From Pontibacter populi (GTDB lineage: Bacteria; Bacteroidota; Bacteroidia; Cytophagales; Hymenobacteraceae): DNA of 64,000 nt. Location of the stretch: contig NZ_JAHWXQ010000001.1 in assembly GCF_019336435.1 (NCBI RefSeq), positions 1,178,001 through 1,242,000 of the forward strand, given 5' to 3'. Made by a program: the position numbers and the translations under genes. Position 1 is the stretch's first letter, and every line of letters starts with the position of its first letter. Below, in pieces: positions 1-9,188 of the stretch. The notes beneath the pieces were generated by a model. The model was not told the origin of the DNA. It saw only the letters and a list, made by a program, of their open reading frames with translations, and ran no database searches.

Positions 1-968
1 ATATTAGCCGGACAAACTGAAGTACAACGCCCGCACTCGGTACAGGTATAAGCATCCATCATCTGTTTCCAGGTCAGGTCTTCTATATCTTTTGCTCCGA
101 AGCGCTGTATTACCGGGTTGCCTTCTGCATCTACTTCCGGTGCCGGTGGCTGGTAGCTTGGGTCCAGCATCGCTTTTATCTCGTGCGTAATAGCTGGGTT
201 GGTTGTCATTTTGCCCTTTGGTACCAGTTTAGAGAAGTACACGTTCGGGAAAGCCATGATGATGTGGAAGTGCTTGGAGCTTGGCAGGTAATTCATAAAT
301 GCCAGGATACCGATGATGTGGATCCACCAGCCTACACTTGCTATAGTTGCCAGCGTGCCGGCATCAGCGCCAAAGGCATTGACAAACATGCTGCTCACCG
401 GAAAAGCGCCTGCCAGTTCGTGGCCTCTCAGTTCTGCTAATTTCAGGTCGGCAATGTTAAAGGCGAAAAGGGCAAACATCAGAACGATCTCGATCATCAG
501 GATAATGCTGGCATCCATTTTAGGCCATGCACGCATTTCTACGCCTGTTGCCAGGCGCGGAACGCGCGTTACGTTACGTCGCCACAGGAAGATAGCACAA
601 GCCACAATTACCAGCGCTGCCAATATCTCGTTCACTGCCATCAGGCCATCGTAAAACGGCCCCATAAAGCCCAGCACACGGTGCGTTCCGAAAATACCGT
701 CGATCAGGATCTCCAGCACTTCGATGTTGATGACCAGGAAGCCTACATAAACAAACAGGTGAAGGATAGCCGGCAACATACGCTTAAACATTTTCTGCTG
801 CCCAAAGGCCACCAGCAATGTTTTATTGATACGCTCCGAGGGGTTGTCCTCTAGTACAAGGTCACGGCCCAGCTGTATGTTTTTTCGGATTTTGCGGATC
901 TGCCACACAAAAAGGCCAATGCCTATGGCTGCCACAATCAGGAAGATAATGTTTGAAATTCCTATCAC
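1..968 (-). CDS. Membrane-anchored (Fe-S)-binding oxidoreductase, 3' part cut by window edge
   Basis: Reading the minus strand from a GTG at 968 gives an open frame of about 322 codons running off the window. The N-terminus is a transmembrane helix; several more hydrophobic segments follow (roughly residues 75-200), and near the cut end there is a ferredoxin-like motif CTECGRCTSVCP (about residues 306-317). This is the architecture of HdrD/GlpC-like and nitrate-reductase-gamma-fused Fe-S proteins, which pass electrons between a quinone or haem membrane part and cytosolic 4Fe-4S clusters. The second cluster and any CCG domains lie outside the window. No in-frame ATG precedes GTG 968 before a stop. 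The electron partner is not identifiable here. Confidence 0.8.
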   Translation of the reverse strand, partial: MIGISNIIFLIVAAIGIGLFVWQIRKIRKNIQLGRDLVLEDNPSERINKTLLVAFGQQKMFKRMLPAILHLFVYVGFLVINIEVLEILIDGIFGTHRVLGFMGPFYDGLMAVNEILAALVIVACAIFLWRRNVTRVPRLATGVEMRAWPKMDASIILMIEIVLMFALFAFNIADLKLAELRGHELAGAFPVSSMFVNAFGADAGTLATIASVGWWIHIIGILAFMNYLPSSKHFHIIMAFPNVYFSKLVPKGKMTTNPAITHEIKAMLDPSYQPPAPEVDAEGNPVIQRFGAKDIEDLTWKQMMDAYTCTECGRCTSVCPAN

Positions 969-1069
969 GGTAAATTATTCGTTATACATACCAATTTATA
1001 GATAAAGATAGCATTTAATAAGAACAAACGCATATATAGGCCTTTTTTAAAATTTTTTTAGCCGGAATG

Positions 1070-1101
1070 TTTGCTACTTAAAAGTTAGTTGCTACTTTTG
1101 C
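1070..1101 (+). promoter_or_regulatory. Promoter of tRNA-Phe
   Basis: TTTG at 1070-1073 and TACTTTTG at 1094-1101 are 20 bp apart, matching the Bacteroidota sigma-ABfr consensus (TTTG / TAnnTTTG). The predicted start is about 30 bp before the tRNA. Confidence 0.75.
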
Positions 1102-1135
1102 ATACCCTTACGGAAAAGGGTGACACAACAGAGCT

Positions 1136-1208
1136 GGTGATGTAGCTCAGTTGGTAGAGCAAAGGACTGAAAATCCTTGTGTCGTTGGTTCGATTCCAAT
1201 CATCACCA
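1136..1208 (+). tRNA. tRNA-Phe (anticodon GAA)
   Basis: The cloverleaf folds by hand: acceptor GGTGATG/CATCACC, D-stem GCTC/GAGC, anticodon stem AAGGA/TCCTT with loop CTGAAAA (anticodon GAA), T-arm GTTGG-TTCGATT-CCAAT, discriminator A. The 3' CCA is not encoded. A single tRNA, not a cluster. Confidence 0.96.
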
Positions 1209-1214
1209 CAACGG

Positions 1215-1250
1215 AACCCTTGTCAGAAACGGCAAGGGTTTTTTGTTTTT
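1215..1250 (+). terminator. Rho-independent terminator of tRNA-Phe
   Basis: AACCCTTG (1215-1222) pairs with CAAGGGTT (1233-1240), followed at once by a T-rich tract. Confidence 0.85.
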
Positions 1251-1575
1251 AAGCCATTCCTGGTTGATTCTTTATAGTTTGCCTGAACTATAGTTTCCCT
1301 TATTTCACTCTATCTCTTGTTGCTTATATTGCTCCTGCATCTATACTATAGTTTGTAGTTAATTGATGCGTTTAAGCTTATCACAACTATAACGCCGAAA
1401 TAATCTTCTGGATTTACACGCAGCTGATGATGAAAGCAAAGTTTTTAGGTGTAACATACCAGCAGCCGATTATAAGACTTTCGTGTCAAGACTTTCGTGT
1501 TCTTTCTCCGAGCTTCAACTATAGTTTATAAGCGCAGTTACAACCTGGCTTTAGATAGAACCTCCGAAACTATAG
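1251..1575. other. Non-coding gap carrying four copies of the CTATAG palindrome
   Basis: No supported gene. The gap holds CTATAG at 1288, 1346, 1519 and 1570; those at 1288 and 1519 are within full AACTATAGTT. A short direct repeat (GACTTTCGTGT) sits near 1480-1506. The last copy directly follows the stop codon of the minus-strand DnaJ gene. Confidence 0.6.
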
Positions 1576-2670
1576 CTAATAACAATTAGCCCTCAGCTCC
1601 AGCAAAGCAGCAGAATACCCCAGCTCATACGCCTGGTTAAAATAGATGCAGGCTGAATCCGGCTCCTGTAACTCCATTTTGGTTCTGCCCATCAGGTAAT
1701 TTACTCTTCCATTTTCTTTATCCGTAGCAAGGGCGCGGCGGTAATCATGCTCTGATAGCTTGTGTGCTTCAATTTTATAGTAGCCAAAACCGCGGTAGGT
1801 CAGGGCAGTTACCCGCTTTTCCTTATCTGTGCCGTAGCGCAGGTAGGTTGAGAAATCGCTGAGAGCTGGCTTATATTTCTGCAGGTAAAACAAGCGTACT
1901 TCTCCTCGTGCCAGGTAAGCGTCCCATAGTTTCTCGTTTAAATGAATGGCCCGGTTCAGGTCCGCTTCAGCTTGCAGGTAACTTGCCAGGTGCTGCCGAC
2001 TAACTCCCCGCATAAAATATACATCTGCCGACGGCTTTTTCTGATAAGCGATTGCCTGGTTAAAATCCTGCAGGGCAGCTTCGTAATCTTCAAAAACATT
2101 TAGCTCCAGCCAACCTCTTTCTTTGTAAGCAGCAGCGTGCTCGGGCTTAAAATTAATCGCATCAGACAACATGCGGTGCGCACTACTGTATTTACCGTCA
2201 GCTATATAGGTTAAAGCTGTTTTATATTTATCTTCACCGGCAATGTGGTCCATTACTACTTTCAGCAGCAGGCTGAAAAGTAAGATTCCGCTTACAAAAG
2301 CAATGGTTATGTACAGATCTTTCCGCGAAAACTCGTGCTTTTCTGTTCGGATAGGCCGGTAGTAGCGTTCCGAAACCGGGGCAGGCTGCCTGGTGTAACG
2401 GTAGCGGTCGTTATAATAGGGCTGGTACTGCTGTATTACCCGCTCACGCTCACGTAGGTACTGCAGTTTCAGGTCGTAACGGGCGCGTTTGCCAGGGTTA
2501 GACAACACTTGGTAAGCCGTATTAACAAGCTTAAACCTATCCTCGGCCAGTTTATTATTGGGATTTTTATCAGGGTGGTACTTAACGGCCAGTTTTTTAT
2601 ACGCCTGCTTTACCTCTTGCTGGGTAGCTGCCGGGGCAATGCCAAGTACGGTATAAAAATTCTGTTCCAA
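1576..2670 (-). CDS. J-domain protein with C-terminal TPR repeats
   Basis: A 364-residue protein. Residues 1-70 form a J domain with the HPD tripeptide at 32-34 (KYHPDKNP), which stimulates Hsp70/DnaK ATPase. A membrane helix lies at about 118-140, followed by TPR-like helical pairs from about 145 to the end. There is no Gly/Phe linker or zinc-finger region, so it is a specialised membrane J-protein, not DnaJ itself. It probably brings DnaK to the inner membrane; the substrate is unknown. It stands alone between tRNA-Phe and a divergent holin-like gene. The stop TAG is followed immediately by CTATAG. Confidence 0.85.
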   Translation of the reverse strand: MEQNFYTVLGIAPAATQQEVKQAYKKLAVKYHPDKNPNNKLAEDRFKLVNTAYQVLSNPGKRARYDLKLQYLRERERVIQQYQPYYNDRYRYTRQPAPVSERYYRPIRTEKHEFSRKDLYITIAFVSGILLFSLLLKVVMDHIAGEDKYKTALTYIADGKYSSAHRMLSDAINFKPEHAAAYKERGWLELNVFEDYEAALQDFNQAIAYQKKPSADVYFMRGVSRQHLASYLQAEADLNRAIHLNEKLWDAYLARGEVRLFYLQKYKPALSDFSTYLRYGTDKEKRVTALTYRGFGYYKIEAHKLSEHDYRRALATDKENGRVNYLMGRTKMELQEPDSACIYFNQAYELGYSAALLELRANCY

Positions 2671-2822
2671 TGCAGTTAAGCTTAAACTCTGGGTGACATT
2701 AAAGGTAATTAAAACACATTTTTAGCCTTAATTGTATGTAAGGTAGCAATGTAATTATACTTTACGTAAATATTTGAATACACCTGCGTATACAGGGTAA
2801 GCAATAAAAAAAGCTAAAAACT

Positions 2823-3203
2823 ATGGCAATGCAAGATAACGGCACGAAAGAAAAAAACACTCATATTATCGATAACCTGATGGGTTACATCGATACTCGC
2901 ATCGATATTATACGATTAGAGATACAGGATAAGCTAAAGGTAGCTTTTGTAGGGGCAACACATGGTATATTACTAGGCTTGGTGGGCTTTATGTGCCTTA
3001 TTTTTGTAAACATCTTTCTGGGCCTGCTTTTAAACCATCTTTTGGATAGTACGTTCTGGGGCTTCGGCATCATCGCTTTATTTTACATTGTGCTGTTGGT
3101 TATACTTGTAGTTGGTTTAGATAAAAAAGTGTTCCAGGGCATGGCCGACAAAACATTTGACAACACAATTTATAAGACTGATAAAAGAGAAAAATCAATA
3201 TGA
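2823..3203 (+). CDS. Holin-superfamily/YqjE-like small membrane protein
   Basis: 126 residues with two long hydrophobic helices (about 42-72 and 78-102) after an amphipathic N-terminus (IDTRIDIIRLEIQDK). This pattern fits the phage holin superfamily III/YqjE-type proteins often found in Bacteroidota and Proteobacteria beside YqjD-like proteins. Its stop overlaps the next start (ATGA), so the pair is probably translationally coupled. There is no endolysin or other phage gene nearby, so I read it as an envelope stress or membrane protein, not a lysis gene. Confidence 0.7.
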   Translation: MAMQDNGTKEKNTHIIDNLMGYIDTRIDIIRLEIQDKLKVAFVGATHGILLGLVGFMCLIFVNIFLGLLLNHLLDSTFWGFGIIALFYIVLLVILVVGLDKKVFQGMADKTFDNTIYKTDKREKSI

Positions 3204-3805
3204 GCGAGCTTAACAATCCATTGTTTGATAACCAGCGGGAATTTCTGGAGCGTCAGAAAGAAGAGTACAGAAATGCCCTGATGGGCGACGTAGAGCAGAT
3301 TAAAAGTCAGGGGCAGGAAATAGGCAAAAAAGTAGCCATTGCTGGGGGCGTTGTGCTGGCCGGCCTGCTAATCAGACGTATGTTTACCGGCAACGATAAA
3401 AAAAAAGCCTCAAAAATAACCAAAGTTAAAAAAGGCGAAGCTGCTGTTGCCGGAACTATACCCGTATCGCACCCAATACCGGACTACGACCCGATAGCAC
3501 ACAGAACAGTAACAGACTTTACGGCTGAAGAGCCGATGGCCGTAACTGCTGCTAAACAAAAGGCAAAAAAGGAAAAGAAGCAGAAGGTAAAATCCGGGCC
3601 AGGCCTGGTGCAGCGCGTTATAAACTCTCCATATGCGCGCACAATGGCCTTAGAAGGCGTTGCGCTGCTTGTGGCGTATGTTACTAAAAAGGCAGCAGAA
3701 CGCATGCATACTGAATCTGAAAATACCGATATTGCAGCTAAAGCTGTTCCGGCTACCGAAGCAGACCCAGTTGTACAAAGCGCCTCAGAAAAGCATGCCA
3801 TTTAA
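3200..3805 (+). CDS. Hypothetical membrane protein paired with the holin-like gene
   Basis: 201 residues. A charged coiled-coil-prone N-terminus (1-45) precedes one short hydrophobic segment (VAIAGGVVLAGLLI, about 46-59), a Lys-rich linker, and a second hydrophobic stretch (MALEGVALLVAYVTKKA, about 148-164). The layout recalls YqjD/ElaB-type inner-membrane proteins, but no family is certain. It overlaps the upstream gene by 4 bp and the downstream GGGPS gene by 11 bp, so the three probably form one transcript. The function is unknown. Confidence 0.7.
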   Translation: MSELNNPLFDNQREFLERQKEEYRNALMGDVEQIKSQGQEIGKKVAIAGGVVLAGLLIRRMFTGNDKKKASKITKVKKGEAAVAGTIPVSHPIPDYDPIAHRTVTDFTAEEPMAVTAAKQKAKKEKKQKVKSGPGLVQRVINSPYARTMALEGVALLVAYVTKKAAERMHTESENTDIAAKAVPATEADPVVQSASEKHAI

Positions 3806-4562
3806 CACTCTTCGCGAAAAACAGCAGAACAACCGAACAGGCAAAAAGCACTTTGCCGTATTGCTAGACCCCGATAACCTGGATGAAGCAAGCTGCCTGC
3901 AACTGCTGCATATGAGCGAAGCCAGCCACGTCGATTTCTTTTTTGTAGGTGGCAGCCTGATAACAACAGAAAATCAGGCAACAATTATTCAACTGATTAA
4001 ACAGCATAGCCAGATACCGGTTATACTTTTTCCAAGCAACAGTTTGCACATCGATAAACAAGCAGATGGCATCCTGTTGCTTTCTTTAATTTCGGGCCGG
4101 AACCCCGATTTCCTGATTGGGCAGCATGTACTGTCCGCACCAATTTTGAAAGCCAGCAACCTGCATGTGTACCCAACCGGCTATATGTTAGTAGACTGTG
4201 GCCGGCAGACCACTGCTTCGTACATGAGCGGTACTACGCCTATCCCTTACGACAAGCCTGCTATTGCTACCAGCACTGCCATGGCCGGCGAATTGCTTGG
4301 GTTAAAGTATATGTACCTGGATGGGGGTAGCGGAGCGGCAAAACCTATAAGTGCTGAGATGATTACGGCCGTGTGCGAAGCTGTTGAAGTACCGGTTATA
4401 GTTGGCGGCGGCATTAATACCGCGGACAAGGCAAAAGCGGCTTTAGAGGCAGGCGCCGATGTAATTGTGGTGGGTAACCATATAGAAAAAAACCCCGGCT
4501 TTCTGGCCGAGGTTTCTTCTATAGTTCATTCTTATAATCTTGCCTTAGATGTTCATCGCTGA
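3795..4562 (+). CDS. Geranylgeranylglyceryl/heptaprenylglyceryl phosphate synthase (GGGPS/PcrB family)
   Basis: The family links a polyprenyl diphosphate to sn-glycerol-1-phosphate. I start at ATG 3795 (MPFNTLREKQ), giving 255 residues; the longer open frame from 3660 lies inside the upstream gene. TIM-barrel signatures are visible: LLDPDN near 25, FFVGGS near 52, YLDGGSGA near 175, PVIVGGGI near 202 and ADVIVVGN near 223, the last two forming the phosphate-binding loops. Bacteroidota members are known as bacterial group II GGGPS, with an unclear role in bacterial ether-lipid-like chemistry. The gene ends 18 bp inside the convergent AraC gene. Confidence 0.88.
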   Translation: MPFNTLREKQQNNRTGKKHFAVLLDPDNLDEASCLQLLHMSEASHVDFFFVGGSLITTENQATIIQLIKQHSQIPVILFPSNSLHIDKQADGILLLSLISGRNPDFLIGQHVLSAPILKASNLHVYPTGYMLVDCGRQTTASYMSGTTPIPYDKPAIATSTAMAGELLGLKYMYLDGGSGAAKPISAEMITAVCEAVEVPVIVGGGINTADKAKAALEAGADVIVVGNHIEKNPGFLAEVSSIVHSYNLALDVHR

Positions 4563-5468
4563 TTCACGGCGACGCATCTTACCGGCAGGAATACCAAACA
4601 TCATCTTGAATCTGCGGCAGAAGTAAGCAGTATCTTTGTAACCAACTTCTTTACCAATTTCGCGGATGCTCTTCTTAGTAGTTCTTAGCAGGAACACGGC
4701 ACGCTCCATACGCTGGTACTCAATGTAATCCTGAGGGTTAATACCAGTCAGCATTTTGAAGTACTGGCCTACATAATCCTCCGATACGTTCGCAACGTTA
4801 GAAAGCACCTTGTTAGAAAGATCGCCACCTAAGTTCTCCTTAATATAGTTGAACAGGTCTATGAGGCGTGGATCTTTGAAGTAAGTACTGTTTGTTGCCA
4901 GTTGCTCCACAAACATTCTGTTGCGAAGTATATGACGCACAACTTCTACTACAATATTCTCTGTATAGATGTTGATCAAACGCTCTTTACCTGGCAGATC
5001 CTGCATGCTTTCTTCCACCACTTTTATCACCAGGTTGGCCAGCTTGTTGTTTCCTGAGATCAGGAACGCAGGCACATCCAGAGATGAAAAGAAGTTTACA
5101 GAGTCAAATACCTTCGCTTCGAAACTTACAAAGCTGTGGCTCTCTTCTGCATCACCGATAAGGTCAAGATCGCTGTTATTTTTAAAGAACTTCTCTTTAT
5201 TCGTGATCAGGTCATCGTTAGAAATCACCTTCCCGTCACCAGCACCGTATCTAACACGTGTGTTTCGGCCACCCGGAATAAACAGCAGTTCCCCCTCTTC
5301 TACCGTTTGCTCCTCATCGCCATAGGATATACTGCCTTTATGCAGCAGTATCAGGTTGTTGCCAACATCATAGTAGTTGCGTACCGTGAACGGCTGTTGC
5401 AACACCAGATTCTTAGCCTTAATGAACCGCACCCCAAGCGATTCAATAATTTTATTGTAATCTTCCAT
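4545..5468 (-). CDS. AraC-family transcriptional regulator
   Basis: 307 residues. The N-terminal half (about 20-90) looks like a cupin sensor (HKGSISYGDEEQ, GELLFIPGG). The C-terminal 100 residues hold the two helix-turn-helix motifs, with the classic second motif VGYKDTAYFCRRFKMMFGIPAGKMRRR at the end. The gene is convergent with GGGPS and overlaps its last 18 bp. It has its own upstream gap and no obvious target adjacent; the ligand is unknown. Confidence 0.88.
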   Translation of the reverse strand: MEDYNKIIESLGVRFIKAKNLVLQQPFTVRNYYDVGNNLILLHKGSISYGDEEQTVEEGELLFIPGGRNTRVRYGAGDGKVISNDDLITNKEKFFKNNSDLDLIGDAEESHSFVSFEAKVFDSVNFFSSLDVPAFLISGNNKLANLVIKVVEESMQDLPGKERLINIYTENIVVEVVRHILRNRMFVEQLATNSTYFKDPRLIDLFNYIKENLGGDLSNKVLSNVANVSEDYVGQYFKMLTGINPQDYIEYQRMERAVFLLRTTKKSIREIGKEVGYKDTAYFCRRFKMMFGIPAGKMRRRESAMNI

Positions 5469-5627
5469 TGTTTAACCAACTAACTTTTATACTATAAACC
5501 CGTTAATTATGGCTTAAAGCTAAGACTAATCTTTATAAAATTCAAATTAAATTTTAAAAATAAATTTTAATTCGAAAAAACCTATAGATAGCCTAAGCTG
5601 CACAGAAACACATTTTTACAAGCATTT

Positions 5628-6767
5628 CTACTTTAGCAGTTCTCTCGAAATTACTATTTTCTGTATCTCTGAAGTACCTTCGTATATCTGTGTGATTTTT
5701 GCATCGCGCATTAAACGCTCAACATGGTACTCTTTCACGAAACCGTATCCGCCGTGTACCTGCACTGCTTCTATAGTTGTATCCATCGCTACTTTTGATG
5801 CAAAAAGTTTTGCCATAGCACCAGACTTACCATAGTCAGCATGTGTATCTTTATCGTAAGCAGCCTGCAGGCAAAGCAGACGCGCTGCTTCAATGTTTGT
5901 AGCCATATCCGCCAGCTTAAACTGGATAGCCTGGTGCTTCGCGATCTCCACGCCAAACGCCTTACGCTCTTTAGCGTACTTAACTGCCAGCTCGTACGCA
6001 CCGGATGCTATACCTAATGCCTGCGAAGCAATACCGATACGACCACCAGACAACGTAGACATAGCGAATTTAAAGCCGAAGCCATCTTCACCAATGCGGT
6101 TTTCTTTTGGCACTTTCACGTCCGTAAACATCAGCGAGTGCGTGTCTGAGCCACGGATACCCAGCTTGTTCTCTTTCGGGCCGATCTCGAAGCCTTCCAT
6201 GCCACGCTCTACTATAAGTGCGTTAATACCACGGTGACCTTTGGCAACATCTGTCTGGGCAATTACCAGGTATACAGAAGCTGTACTACCATTCGTGATC
6301 CAGTTCTTCGTACCATTCAGCAGGTAATGATCGCCCATATCAACAGCAGTTGTGCGCTGCGACGTGGCATCAGAACCAGCTTCCGGCTCCGATAAACAGA
6401 AAGCACCGATGATTTCGCCAGTAGCTAATCTTGTCAGGTATTTCTGCTTTTGCTCTTCGTTACCATATTTCTCCAGGCCCCAGCAAACTAGCGAGTTGTT
6501 AACCGACATTACCACAGAAGCAGAAGCATCTATTTTAGAGATCTCCTCCATAGCCAGCACATAAGAGATGGTATCCATACCGCCACCGCCGTACTTCGGA
6601 TCAACCATCATTCCTAAGAAGCCAAGCTCACCCATTTTCTTAATCTGCTCTGCCGGGAATTTCTGGTGTTCATCGCGCTCGATTACGCCAGGCAAAAGCT
6701 CTGTTTGTGCAAATTCGCGGGCGGCTTCCTGTACTGCCAGATGTTCTTCTGTTAACTGAAAGTTCAT
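5628..6767 (-). CDS. Acyl-CoA dehydrogenase (short/medium-chain type)
   Basis: 379 residues, normal for the family. This FAD enzyme makes trans-2-enoyl-CoA in beta-oxidation and passes electrons to ETF. Signatures: FCLSEPEAGSDA (about 122-133), WITNGS (about 155-160), the RDAKITQIYEGTSEIQ segment with the catalytic base expected at Glu363. The gene is monocistronic on the minus strand, with AT-rich gaps on both sides. Confidence 0.95.
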   Translation of the reverse strand: MNFQLTEEHLAVQEAAREFAQTELLPGVIERDEHQKFPAEQIKKMGELGFLGMMVDPKYGGGGMDTISYVLAMEEISKIDASASVVMSVNNSLVCWGLEKYGNEEQKQKYLTRLATGEIIGAFCLSEPEAGSDATSQRTTAVDMGDHYLLNGTKNWITNGSTASVYLVIAQTDVAKGHRGINALIVERGMEGFEIGPKENKLGIRGSDTHSLMFTDVKVPKENRIGEDGFGFKFAMSTLSGGRIGIASQALGIASGAYELAVKYAKERKAFGVEIAKHQAIQFKLADMATNIEAARLLCLQAAYDKDTHADYGKSGAMAKLFASKVAMDTTIEAVQVHGGYGFVKEYHVERLMRDAKITQIYEGTSEIQKIVISRELLK

Positions 6768-6917
6768 ATTATTTATAAATCGGATATGGTATAACGATAA
6801 CTTTTCGGGTACAAAACTATAAAATACAACAATATAAATTTAACCTGACCGCGAATTATTGTAACTAACTATACAATGTTGTGCCAGTAAACTATGATCA
6901 GAAAGTATAGAGGGCAA

Positions 6918-6958
6918 AAAAAACGCCACCCACTAAACAGAAGAGGGCAGCGTTTATT
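6918..6958 (-). terminator. Terminator after the yugP-like gene
   Basis: AAACGC...GCGTTT arms flank an inner CCC/GGG pairing. On the minus strand the hairpin is followed by a run of T (eight A on the plus strand at about 6918). It closes the 10.5-7.0 kb minus-strand cluster. Confidence 0.65.
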
Positions 6959-6980
6959 TTATATACGTAACATTTGCAGG

Positions 6981-7655
6981 TTAGTCGCGACGGCCCAACA
7001 ATAATGAACCATAGTATAATAAAGTGGCCAGTGAACCTAGTGCGGCAACTACATACGTCATAGCGGCCCACTTCAGTGCATCTTTTGCCATACCGTATTC
7101 CTGCTGGGTTACAATTCCGTTAGAACTTATCCAGGCCAGCGCACGCTTGCTCGCGTCAAACTCTACCGGTAACGTTATAAAACTGAACAGTGTCGTTAAG
7201 CCAAACAGTGCTACCCCAATTGCCAATGGCACAGGTGTTGTCTGCAGCATCAGGATACCGATCAGCAGGATCCATTGCATGTAACGCGAGGCGATACTTA
7301 GCGCAGGTACCATGGCCGAGCGGAACTTCAGGAAACTATACGCTTTAGCATGTTGCACGGCGTGACCACATTCGTGGGCTGCTACGGCTGCGGCAGCTGC
7401 ACTGCGGGCATCGTACACATACTCGCTCAGGTTTACTGTTTTATCTGTTGGGTTGTAATGGTCCGTTAAACGGCCAGCAACTGAAATAACACGCACATCT
7501 GTAATACCGTTATCGGCCAGCATCTGCTCAGCTATTTCACGTCCGCTCATACCAGAGCTTAGCGGTATTTGAGAATATTGCTTGAACTTGCTTTTTAATC
7601 GCCAGCTTACAAGCCAGCTTGCAAGCATAATGGCAATCATTATTATCCAGATCAT
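6981..7655 (-). CDS. Membrane zinc metallopeptidase, YugP family
   Basis: 224 residues. An N-terminal membrane helix (1-18) is followed by the zinc site H94-E-C-G-H98 in VAAHECGHAVQH, then three more hydrophobic helices (about 115-165 and 195-218). This matches the Zn_peptidase_2 (YugP) family, whose substrates are not known. It follows rfaE2 by 2 bp and is the last gene of the cluster before the terminator. Confidence 0.9.
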   Translation of the reverse strand: MIWIIMIAIMLASWLVSWRLKSKFKQYSQIPLSSGMSGREIAEQMLADNGITDVRVISVAGRLTDHYNPTDKTVNLSEYVYDARSAAAAAVAAHECGHAVQHAKAYSFLKFRSAMVPALSIASRYMQWILLIGILMLQTTPVPLAIGVALFGLTTLFSFITLPVEFDASKRALAWISSNGIVTQQEYGMAKDALKWAAMTYVVAALGSLATLLYYGSLLLGRRD

Positions 7656-7657
7656 GA

Positions 7658-8152
7658 TTATCTATTTTCGTTTAATTGGTTTTTTATTTTTTTTACGATG
7701 CTTGTAGTGGAATAACCGGTAACAAGGGGAACTGTTTTAACTACGCCTCCGGCTTGCTGTACCACATCATGCCCTACAATCTGCTCTATACTATAGTCGT
7801 CGCCTTTCACTAATATATCCGGTTGCACAGTTTTTATCAGTTCTAAAGGGGTATCACTGTCGAAGAGCACTACTGCATCAACAAACAAAAGCGATGCCAT
7901 TACGCGGGCACGTGACATTTCGTCCTGTAACGGGCGGTTCGGACCTTTTATGCTGCTGATTGACCGGTCAGTATTGAGACCGAGCACCAGTTTATCGCCA
8001 AGTTGTCGTGCTTTTTCGAGGTAATCTACGTGGCCTAGGTGCAGCAAATCGAAGCAGCCGTTCGTGAAAACGATCTTTTGCCCCTGGCTGCGCCATAGTT
8101 GTAGTTGCTCCAGTAAGGCCGGAAGGGTAAATATTTTATCAGTTGAGTTCAT
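7658..8152 (-). CDS. rfaE2: D-glycero-beta-D-manno-heptose 1-phosphate adenylyltransferase
   Basis: 164 residues, the size of a stand-alone HldE C-terminal domain. It adenylates heptose-1-phosphate to ADP-heptose for LPS core synthesis. The nucleotidyltransferase motif is NGCFDLLHLGH (H38-L-G-H41) and the distal nucleotide-binding segment is GYSTTSIVKKI near the end. The kinase half (HldE1) is not in this window. It overlaps the upstream membrane-protein gene by 14 bp, which implies co-translation. Confidence 0.93.
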   Translation of the reverse strand: MNSTDKIFTLPALLEQLQLWRSQGQKIVFTNGCFDLLHLGHVDYLEKARQLGDKLVLGLNTDRSISSIKGPNRPLQDEMSRARVMASLLFVDAVVLFDSDTPLELIKTVQPDILVKGDDYSIEQIVGHDVVQQAGGVVKTVPLVTGYSTTSIVKKIKNQLNENR

Positions 8153-9179
8153 GGTTTGCCATTGCTTTAGAATCAGGAGCTGCCACCACGCCTGGCTTGC
8201 GCAACATACCTGCTATAAAACTAAGCACTCCCATTATAACTACCAAAAGTGTTTGAGATGTATGTGCCAGCAGCGCGTACGCCATACCGGCCTCTGCAGG
8301 AACTCCGTAAAGTAATAACGTAGCCTGCACCAGCAAATGATACACGCCTACGCCACCCTGCACAGGAGCCGCCATACCTAAGCTACCCACTACTAATACA
8401 GAAAGTGCAGCGCCGTAACCAAGGTTGCTTGTACCAGGCAGCGCATAAAAAACGACCAGACTCATTCCGTAGTACATCAGCCACACAAAAAAAGTATGCC
8501 CCCAGAAAGCAGCCTGGTTATCGAGTTTGGTGATACTGAACACGCCTTGCAGCATGCCTTTCACAAATTGCACAGCTTTCTGGAAAAAACTGTTCTCCCG
8601 TAACCTGCTCAGGTAACGTAACCCAACCAAAACTATAACTATAGCTGATAACAGAAAGAACCCGGCCACCCAGTAAAGGGAATCTATAGTTTGCTCCAGG
8701 TTACTGTATTTGCTGGAAAAAAGCTCCCGGAAGAAATCTTTGATCTGCCTGAATTCGGAAAGGAAAGTAATAGCAATGGCCAGCAACAGCATCAGCATAT
8801 CCACAAATCGCTCAGCTATTACAGTACCAAAGCCCTTGTTGACAGGAATACCGTCTGAGCGACGCAACATGCTACAACGCACTACTTCGCCCATGCGTGG
8901 CAATACCAGGTTGGCAATGTAGCCAACCATCATCGCATTATAGGTATTGTGCAGCGATGGCTGGTAACCGGTTGGCTTTATCTGCATTTGCCAGCGATAA
9001 GCCCGGCTCAGGTAAGCTGCTACACCCATTAATAGCGAAATCCCTACCCAGCCATAGTTGGCGTTCTGCAACTCTGCCCACATTTTCTCAAAGTCGAGCT
9101 CTTTTAAAGCGTACCACATCAGCAATGCCGATACGCCAAGCAAAAGACCGTATTTAAGAATGGAGAACAGCTTTTTCAT
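8139..9179 (-). CDS. Flippase-like/lysylphosphatidylglycerol synthase TM-region family protein
   Basis: 346 residues with about eight hydrophobic segments, including LPRMGEVVRCSMLRR (about 93-107) and AAPVQGGVGVYHLLVQATLL (about 274-293), both characteristic of the UPF0104/LPG_synthase_TM family. The catalytic aminoacyl-transfer domain of MprF is absent, so a lipid-flipping or uncharacterised role is more likely than lysyl-PG synthesis. It follows panD by 9 bp and overlaps rfaE2. Confidence 0.85.
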   Translation of the reverse strand: MKKLFSILKYGLLLGVSALLMWYALKELDFEKMWAELQNANYGWVGISLLMGVAAYLSRAYRWQMQIKPTGYQPSLHNTYNAMMVGYIANLVLPRMGEVVRCSMLRRSDGIPVNKGFGTVIAERFVDMLMLLLAIAITFLSEFRQIKDFFRELFSSKYSNLEQTIDSLYWVAGFFLLSAIVIVLVGLRYLSRLRENSFFQKAVQFVKGMLQGVFSITKLDNQAAFWGHTFFVWLMYYGMSLVVFYALPGTSNLGYGAALSVLVVGSLGMAAPVQGGVGVYHLLVQATLLLYGVPAEAGMAYALLAHTSQTLLVVIMGVLSFIAGMLRKPGVVAAPDSKAMANHELN

Positions 9180-9188
9180 GCAGTGGCG

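Noticed and set aside
183..654. Two plus-strand frames at the window start
   Set aside because: They run antisense to the Fe-S oxidoreductase whose minus-strand reading carries clear motifs.
2823..3203. Holin-like gene as a sign of a prophage
   Set aside because: No endolysin, capsid, integrase or att site nearby, and the gene is coupled to GGGPS.
3795..4562. GGGPS as a recent gift from Archaea
   Set aside because: Bacterial GGGPS is established in Bacteroidota, and the gene matches its surroundings in composition.
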